From Deltaproteobacteria bacterium (GTDB taxonomy: Bacteria > Desulfobacterota > DSM-4660 > Desulfatiglandales > HGW-15), in the NCBI GenBank assembly GCA_024641835.1, contig JAHECH010000075.1:1-11124 (forward strand): a stretch of 11,124 nucleotides of DNA, read 5' to 3'. The position numbers were made by a program, and so were the translations under genes. Positions 6,352 through 11,124 of this stretch are shown here, piece by piece. The notes below the pieces were generated by a model that saw only the letters and a program-made list of their open reading frames with translations, did not search any database and had not been told where the DNA came from. Each line of letters begins with the position of its first letter. The stretch's first letter is position 1.

Positions 6352-7098
6352 CTAGCGTGTCAGGTAGATGAGGAATTCTTTGTTCCCTTTGGGGCCGAGG
6401 ATAGGCGAGGCTATGCAGCCTGCCACGTTCCAACCAAGGCTTTCAAAGAATCGGTTCAACTCAGAAACCACACGCTCATGAAGCTTGGGGTCCTTGACCA
6501 CCCCCCCCTTTCCTACCTGCCCCTTTCCCACTTCGAATTGAGGTTTGACAAGGGCAATGATGAACCGCGCTTCGCCGAGGTGCTGAGATACCGCGGGAAC
6601 AACCAGCCTCAGGGAAATGAAAGATACATCGATGACTGCACCGTCAAGGGTCTCTCTGACATCACCCGGTTCGAGATAGCGGATATTGGTTTTCTCCAGA
6701 ACCACCACCCGTGGGTCATTGCGGAGCTTCCAGTGCAGTTGCCCGTAGCCCACATCCACGGCGATGACTTTCTTCGCTCCACTCTGAAGCAGGCAATCAG
6801 TAAACCCCCCTGTGGATGAACCGACGTCGAGAATGATCTTGTCTCTGACATCTACACCAAACTGGTCCAGCGCTGCTTTCAGCTTGAGCCCGCCACGGCT
6901 CACGTAAGGGGGATAGGCCTGTTTTACAGTGATAGGAGCGGAAGAGGGAACGAGATGCCCTGGTTTATCCACCCTCACATGGTCCACCTCCACCACCCCT
7001 GCCATGATCATGGCTTTTGCCTTTTCCCGGCTTTCTGCAAGGTCTTTTTGGACGAGGAGTTGATCCAGTCGTACCTTCTTTTCTTTTAACAACTCCAT
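6352..7098 (-). CDS. tlyA: TlyA family rRNA 2'-O-methyltransferase (annotated haemolysin family)
   Basis: A 248-residue protein with an N-terminal S4 RNA-binding domain (about 9-60, starting VRLDQLLV) and an FtsJ/RrmJ-like methyltransferase domain. The linker YVSRGGLKL (65-73) is a TlyA hallmark. The SAM-binding motif is LDVGSSTGGFTD (90-101), and ALVKPQFE follows in the catalytic core. Known members methylate cytidine 2'-O positions in 23S rRNA and, in some types, 16S rRNA; the haemolysin label is historical. The short N-terminus before the S4 domain would fit the type acting on 23S rRNA only, which is inference. The start ATG at 7098 has no good Shine-Dalgarno, which suits its place 28 bases after dxs as the last gene of the operon. 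Confidence 0.93.
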   Translation of the reverse strand: MELLKEKKVRLDQLLVQKDLAESREKAKAMIMAGVVEVDHVRVDKPGHLVPSSAPITVKQAYPPYVSRGGLKLKAALDQFGVDVRDKIILDVGSSTGGFTDCLLQSGAKKVIAVDVGYGQLHWKLRNDPRVVVLEKTNIRYLEPGDVRETLDGAVIDVSFISLRLVVPAVSQHLGEARFIIALVKPQFEVGKGQVGKGGVVKDPKLHERVVSELNRFFESLGWNVAGCIASPILGPKGNKEFLIYLTR

Positions 7099-7126
7099 GG
7101 GCTGCGATCTGTGCTGCTTTTCGACA

Positions 7127-9025
7127 TTATCTCGCTTTTAACAAACCCCTTGCCCTCTCCGCGATTCCCGCAGCATCAAGGCCGTATTTTGCTCTCAGGA
7201 CCTCTACCGGGCCATGTTCCACAAACTTGTCGGGAAGGCCGATCCTCCTCACGATCACATCCCGGGCGTCCGAATCAGCGAGGAGCTCAAGAATGGCACT
7301 GCTCATTCCTCCTTCCCGGATATTCTCTTCCACGATCAGGACTTTTCCGCTATTTCCGGCATAGCTCACAAGCCTCGGATCCAGGGGTTTTACAAAACGG
7401 CAATTCACCACCCCCACGGAGAACCCCTCCCTTTCCAGTACTGCCGCTGCTTCCAGGGAAGGCGCTACCATGGCCCCCAGAGCCAGGATCAAGAGATCTT
7501 TTCCCTCCTTGAGCAGCTCTGCTTGCCCCATGGGGAGTTTCTTGAATTCAGGGTCCACCGGCACCCCAAGCCCTCTTCCTCTGGGATACCGGATCGCGAC
7601 AGGCCCGGAATGGTGGAGAGCTGTGAAGAGCATGTGCCTCAGCTCGTTTTCATCCTTCGGGGCCATGAGCGTCATATTGGGCAGGCTCCTGAGATAGGTG
7701 ACGTCGAAATGGCCGTGGTGGGTCTGGCCGTCTTCGCCCACAAGACCTCCCCGGTCGATACAGAAAATCACGGGTAGGTTAGGTAGACAGACGTCATGAA
7801 TGATCTGATCAAAGGCTCTCTGGAGAAAAGTGGAATAGATAGCCACCACGGGCCTGAAGCCCTCTGTGGCCAGTCCCGCTGCAAAGGTGACGGCATGCTG
7901 CTCCGCAATCCCCACATCCCGGAAGCGATCCGGGTACTTCTGCCCGAACCCGTTCAGGCCCGTCCCCTCAGGCATGGCTGCAGTGATGGCAAATAACCTG
8001 CTCTCCTTTTGTGCCAGCTCAACCATGGCCTCACCAAACACTTCCGAGTAGGTGGGCGGCAGTTTAGCACCAGCCTTTGGCGGTGATCCGGTGGATATTT
8101 CAAAGCTTCCCACGCCATGATAGTGAGCGGGATCTTTCTCCGCAGGGGGGTACCCCTTCCCTTTCACCGTTAGGACGTGCACCAGGATCGGCCCTCCCAC
8201 ATCCCGAATATTCTCAAAGGCATCAATGAGCCGGTCAAGGCGGTGCCCCTGGATCGGACCTGTGTACTTGAATCGAAGGGCTTCAAAGAGCATGCCCGGC
8301 GTGAAAAAGGTGATGAAAGAATCCTCGCTCTTCCTGATAAGGCTGAGAATGTTCTCTCCCACTCCGGGGATGGACTTCAGGAAATTGTCCAGCTCTTTTC
8401 GAAAGTACACAAACCTCTTCCCCGTCATTTTTCGACTCAAGAAAGAGGAAAAGGCCCCCACATTGGGTGAGATGGCCATGGCGTTGTCATTGAGAACGAC
8501 GATGAGGTCTTTTCCCGTATGTCCCGCCTGGTTGAGTCCCTCGAAGGCCATGCCCGCGGTGGTGGACCCGTCGCCAATGACTGCGATGACCCTCGCTCTT
8601 TCACCTTTGAGCGCTTTGGCTGTGCTGATCCCGAGACCCGCGGAGATAGAGGTGCTGCTGTGGCCGGTGTCAAAGCTGTCGTACGGGCTCTCGTCCCTTT
8701 TCGGGAACCCGCTGATCCCTCCGTAGGTTCGGAGGGTGTGGAAAAGGGCCCTTCGGCCAGTCAGAAGCTTGTGGGCGTACGACTGGTGCCCCACATCCCA
8801 GATGATCTTGTCCTTTGGAGCATCGAAGACATAGTGAAGAGCGATGGTCAGCTCAACCACGCCCAGACTGGGAGCCAGATGACCTCCTGTCTTGGCCACG
8901 GTTTCGATGATTCTCCCCCTCACTTCAGCAGCAAGCCTTGTCAGCTCTTCCAGGGAGAGCTTCTTCAGGTCAGCAGGGCTGTTGATGGTGTTCAGGATCG
9001 GGTAATCTTTCTTTTCGCCGGTCAT
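7127..9025 (-). CDS. dxs: 1-deoxy-D-xylulose-5-phosphate synthase
   Basis: A 632-residue thiamine-diphosphate-dependent transketolase-like enzyme. It condenses pyruvate and glyceraldehyde 3-phosphate, the first step of the methylerythritol phosphate pathway to isoprenoids. Visible catalytic features are His49 (GGHLAPS), His80 (DVGHQSYAH), the ThDP/Mg motif GDG at 151-153 with Asn181 in LNDNAMAIS, His303 (EKDPAHYHGVG) and the general acid Glu375 in DVGIAEQHAV. The pyrimidine-binding and C-terminal transketolase domains follow, and the length is standard. The ATG start overlaps the ispA stop in an ATGA arrangement, so translation is coupled. No thiamine riboswitch is present; regulation is probably from the operon promoter, which lies at or beyond the right edge. 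Confidence 0.97.
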   Translation of the reverse strand: MTGEKKDYPILNTINSPADLKKLSLEELTRLAAEVRGRIIETVAKTGGHLAPSLGVVELTIALHYVFDAPKDKIIWDVGHQSYAHKLLTGRRALFHTLRTYGGISGFPKRDESPYDSFDTGHSSTSISAGLGISTAKALKGERARVIAVIGDGSTTAGMAFEGLNQAGHTGKDLIVVLNDNAMAISPNVGAFSSFLSRKMTGKRFVYFRKELDNFLKSIPGVGENILSLIRKSEDSFITFFTPGMLFEALRFKYTGPIQGHRLDRLIDAFENIRDVGGPILVHVLTVKGKGYPPAEKDPAHYHGVGSFEISTGSPPKAGAKLPPTYSEVFGEAMVELAQKESRLFAITAAMPEGTGLNGFGQKYPDRFRDVGIAEQHAVTFAAGLATEGFRPVVAIYSTFLQRAFDQIIHDVCLPNLPVIFCIDRGGLVGEDGQTHHGHFDVTYLRSLPNMTLMAPKDENELRHMLFTALHHSGPVAIRYPRGRGLGVPVDPEFKKLPMGQAELLKEGKDLLILALGAMVAPSLEAAAVLEREGFSVGVVNCRFVKPLDPRLVSYAGNSGKVLIVEENIREGGMSSAILELLADSDARDVIVRRIGLPDKFVEHGPVEVLRAKYGLDAAGIAERARGLLKAR

Positions 9026-9912
9026 TTCTTTCTTTCGATGATATAGATTGCGATCTGTCTTAGGGGGTCTGCCTTGTGATCGAACATTTTCAGGGCGCGA
9101 ATAGCGTGGTCTACGAGTTCTTTCTGGGCCTCTCTTGACCTGGCCAAGCCGAATACAGACGGGTAGGTCACTTTTTGCTTCCGCGCATCGCCCCCGACGC
9201 TCTTGCCCATTTTCGCGCTGTCCCCCTCTACATCAAGGATATCATCCGCGACCTGGAACGCAAGCCCTATGCTTTCGCCATAGCGTCTGATGGCCTTCAC
9301 CTCTGCGGCAGTCCCGCCGCCCAAAATGGCTCCTGAGGCAACCGAAGCTGCGATGATGGCGCCTGTTTTATGGGTATGGATAAATTCAACCACCCGCGGT
9401 TCGACCGCTTTTCCCTCTGACCGGATGTCAGTCACCTGTCCGCCCACCATGCCCTCATACCCGGATGCCTCAGCCACGATGCGAATCACCCTCAGAAGCG
9501 CCTCGGGCCGAAGCTCCTTTGACAGCTTCATATTGGTCATCTGGTGAAAAGCTTCTGTCAAAAGCCCATCTCCCGCAAGGATGGCGACCGCTTCACCATA
9601 CACCTTATGATTTGTCGGCTTCCCTCTTCTCAGGTCATCGTTGTCCATGGCGGGGAGATCATCATGAATAAGGGAGTACGTGTGGATCAGCTCCAGGGCG
9701 CATGCTACGGGCATCACGCCTTGCCCCTCGCCCCCTACAGCCTCAGCGCCTGCTATGCAGAGTATGGGCCTGAGTCTCTTCCCGCCTGCAAATAGGCTAT
9801 ACCTCATGGCTTTTACAACATCCTCAGCAGGCCCTCCGGGCTCGGGGAAAACGCGCGCCAGAGCCGCTTCCACCAGCTCTCTTTTCTGTTCGAGATACGC
9901 TCTCAGCTCCAT
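9022..9912 (-). CDS. ispA: Farnesyl diphosphate synthase (short-chain polyprenyl synthetase)
   Basis: A 296-residue trans-prenyltransferase that extends dimethylallyl and geranyl diphosphate with isopentenyl diphosphate. It has GGKRLRP (43-49), the first Asp-rich motif DDLPAMD (84-90) with the two-residue insertion typical of bacterial FPP synthases, and the second Asp-rich motif DDILD (223-227). KMGKSVGGDARKQKVTYP follows that motif. Tyr79, five residues before the first motif, fits a chain length limited to C15, though geranylgeranyl diphosphate cannot be excluded from sequence alone. The start is 2 bases after the xseB stop, and the gene overlaps dxs by 4 bases, linking precursor supply and chain elongation in one operon. 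Confidence 0.95.
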   Translation of the reverse strand: MELRAYLEQKRELVEAALARVFPEPGGPAEDVVKAMRYSLFAGGKRLRPILCIAGAEAVGGEGQGVMPVACALELIHTYSLIHDDLPAMDNDDLRRGKPTNHKVYGEAVAILAGDGLLTEAFHQMTNMKLSKELRPEALLRVIRIVAEASGYEGMVGGQVTDIRSEGKAVEPRVVEFIHTHKTGAIIAASVASGAILGGGTAAEVKAIRRYGESIGLAFQVADDILDVEGDSAKMGKSVGGDARKQKVTYPSVFGLARSREAQKELVDHAIRALKMFDHKADPLRQIAIYIIERKK

Positions 9913-9914
9913 GG

Positions 9915-10154
9915 TCAGCTCTCTTCTTTTTCATCCGATTCAAAGGGCTGCTGGCTGTATTTCCCCTCGCTTTCCTTGATCAGTATGGTTACCTTCTGCT
10001 CTGCTTCCTCCAGTTTCTTGGAACAGAAGTTGACAAGGCTCATCCCCTCCTCAAAGATCTTGAGGGATTCTTCAAGGGAAAGATTCCCGCTTTCAAGGCT
10101 TTCAACGATCTGCTCCAATCTTTCCATCGCCTCTTCGAATTTCTTCTCGCCCAT
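9915..10154 (-). CDS. xseB: Exodeoxyribonuclease VII small subunit
   Basis: A 79-residue, highly helical acidic protein matching XseB. The family pattern FEEAMERLEQIVESLESGNL is followed by SLEESLKIFEEGM, with a coiled-coil style C-terminal half. It assembles in several copies on XseA to form exonuclease VII, which degrades single-stranded DNA. The ATG at 10154 is chosen over a GTG at 10160 because GGAG at 10164-10161 is 6 bases from the ATG but directly abuts the GTG. It starts 2 bases after the M23 peptidase stop and ends 2 bases before ispA. The partner xseA is absent from the window and may lie beyond the right edge. Confidence 0.95.
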   Translation of the reverse strand: MGEKKFEEAMERLEQIVESLESGNLSLEESLKIFEEGMSLVNFCSKKLEEAEQKVTILIKESEGKYSQQPFESDEKEES

Positions 10155-10156
10155 GA

Positions 10157-11095
10157 TCACTCCATTTGTTCGCTGATGTTCAGGAGATCAAGAGGGTCTA
10201 CCCGTGCACCATTGACCCTCACGCCCAGATGAAGGTGTGGTCCTTCGGCTCGACCGGTGGCTCCCACAAGACCGATGACCTGACCTTTGGCAACGACAGC
10301 CCCCTCCTGAACCATGACTTTCTCCAGATGAAAATACATACTCTCGATGGCGCCGCCATGATCGATCACAACACACCGGCCGCTGAAAAATTGGTCGGCC
10401 ACAAGGACGACCTTCCCGTTGTTCATGGCGAGCACAGGGGTGCCTTCCTCGGCCCTGAGATCCACTCCTGAGTGCGGAGCCCTTGGCATGCCGTTGATAA
10501 TGCTCGCCTTGCCGAACGGGCCGATCACTTCCCCGTTCACAGGTTTGCAGAATGGGCCTCTCCAGGCTGGAGGCGTTGGAGGCGCGTCCAAGACCTCCTT
10601 CATGACCTCTGTTTCCTTCCTCACCCTCTCCAATGTCGGTTCATCCAGTTCCACCATTTCCTTGGGCAGGGTCAGCCTGCGCACGCCCCGGTCCTTTTCG
10701 ACCACTTTCACGTGCATTCGGTTTTCCCACGGGCCTGGAAGAACCTTGACCAGGAGAGGATATTGCCCAGGCTTTGCCTTGAGATCAACACCCAGAAACC
10801 CAAACCACCTGGTCTTCGTATCATTCTGCACCAGGTAGAGCTCCTGGTCCATCCACCACGCCCGAGGCCTTTCTCCCTCTTTCAACTCTATCTTGATCAG
10901 CGCCAGATCCCCTTGATAGATCTCGGGAGACGAGAGGTGAATGCTGGGTAGGGAGAAAGCCGTTCCACTCCCCGGCCACCAAGAATAGACCATCATGATG
11001 ATGAGAATGGGCAGTACCTTCAGAGTATAGGAGCCGATTGTCCCACCCCCTTCCTTTCTGTCATAACCGCCGTTTCCGGTGTCGCGCCCCCTCAC
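10157..11095 (-). CDS. M23 (LytM-type) metallopeptidase, exported
   Basis: A 312-residue protein as called from GTG at 11095. A hydrophobic segment (about residues 26-47, VLPILIIMMVY and on) looks like a signal peptide or N-terminal anchor. A beta-rich N-terminal domain (about 48-140) of the kind found before M23 domains comes next. The zinc peptidase domain has HSGVD (His208, Asp212), His256 in MYFHL and GPHLHLG (His287, His289), so all expected zinc and catalytic residues are present. It should cleave peptidoglycan cross-links or act in envelope maintenance. The start is uncertain: the 25 residues before the hydrophobic segment are Gly- and Arg-rich and partly encoded by a repeat, and no better in-frame start gives a normal signal peptide. 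It is the first gene of the visible minus-strand operon. Confidence 0.9.
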   Translation of the reverse strand: MRGRDTGNGGYDRKEGGGTIGSYTLKVLPILIIMMVYSWWPGSGTAFSLPSIHLSSPEIYQGDLALIKIELKEGERPRAWWMDQELYLVQNDTKTRWFGFLGVDLKAKPGQYPLLVKVLPGPWENRMHVKVVEKDRGVRRLTLPKEMVELDEPTLERVRKETEVMKEVLDAPPTPPAWRGPFCKPVNGEVIGPFGKASIINGMPRAPHSGVDLRAEEGTPVLAMNNGKVVLVADQFFSGRCVVIDHGGAIESMYFHLEKVMVQEGAVVAKGQVIGLVGATGRAEGPHLHLGVRVNGARVDPLDLLNISEQME

Positions 11096-11113
11096 CCTTC
11101 CCTCTCCCCCAAG
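11088..11113. repeat. C-rich intergenic repeat fragment at the right edge
   Basis: The sequence CCCTCACCCTTCCCTCTC, followed by a C-run and AAG, resembles a dispersed repeat often seen between genes in proteobacterial genomes (CCCTCACCC...CCCTCTCCCC). It covers the putative GTG start of the M23 gene, and on the minus strand its GGGGGAGAGGGAAGG would imitate a ribosome-binding site. The identification is from memory and the element continues to, or past, the edge. Confidence 0.4.
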
Positions 11114-11124
11114 ATTGCTGACTA

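Noticed and set aside
5792..6433. 213-codon minus-strand frame across the convergent gap
   Set aside because: It overlaps the ends of both flanking genes, is Arg/Pro-rich, runs through the palindrome and resembles no protein I know. It is better explained by GC-rich repeat sequence.
6349..6819. 156-codon plus-strand frame opposite tlyA
   Set aside because: The opposite strand is unmistakable TlyA with S4 and SAM-binding motifs; this frame is its shadow.

Overview
The window looks like ordinary chromosomal sequence from a deltaproteobacterial (Desulfobacterota-type) genome of moderate GC content. The reasons are a PxxKW-type cysteine-rich small protein (a family I associate with that group), an ArsA-type ATPase with a fused HSP20-like tail, and an M23 peptidase-xseB-ispA-dxs-tlyA gene order. 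The lineage is inferred from gene content; no rRNA or other marker RNA is present.

Layout: (1) Bases 1-893 hold no intact gene. They contain a near-consensus minus-strand promoter reading out of the left edge, an apparent decayed minus-strand fragment of a DUF5615-like (PIN-like) protein, and a plausible promoter for the first plus-strand gene. (2) Bases 894-5477 are a plus-strand cluster: ArsA/Get3-family ATPase, a coupled 78-residue protein of unknown function, histidyl-tRNA synthetase (hisS) and aspartyl-tRNA synthetase (aspS). (3) A separate small plus-strand gene (5627-5908) encodes a PxxKW cysteine-rich protein with its own possible promoter. (4) Bases 5909-6351, between convergent genes, hold a 228-bp imperfect palindrome with 39-bp arms, the most unusual structure here. 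(5) Bases 6352-11095 are a compact minus-strand operon, in transcription order: M23 peptidase, xseB, ispA, dxs, tlyA. Junctions are very tight: 2-nt gaps around xseB, an ATGA overlap between ispA and dxs, and 28 nt before tlyA.

How the genes work together: ispA and dxs supply isoprenoid precursors and farnesyl diphosphate through the methylerythritol phosphate pathway. xseB supplies the small subunit of exonuclease VII; xseA is not in the window. tlyA is a ribosomal RNA 2'-O-methyltransferase family member, and the M23 protein is an exported cell-wall peptidase. hisS and aspS charge tRNA. The ArsA-like ATPase and its small partner are the least understood part of the plus-strand cluster.

I found no CRISPR array, intact transposase, defence island, phage genes or tRNA. 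I do not see a convincing novel multi-gene system. The items most worth a second look are the palindromic element, the DUF5615-like remnant, the left-edge promoter, and the ArsA/small-protein pair.
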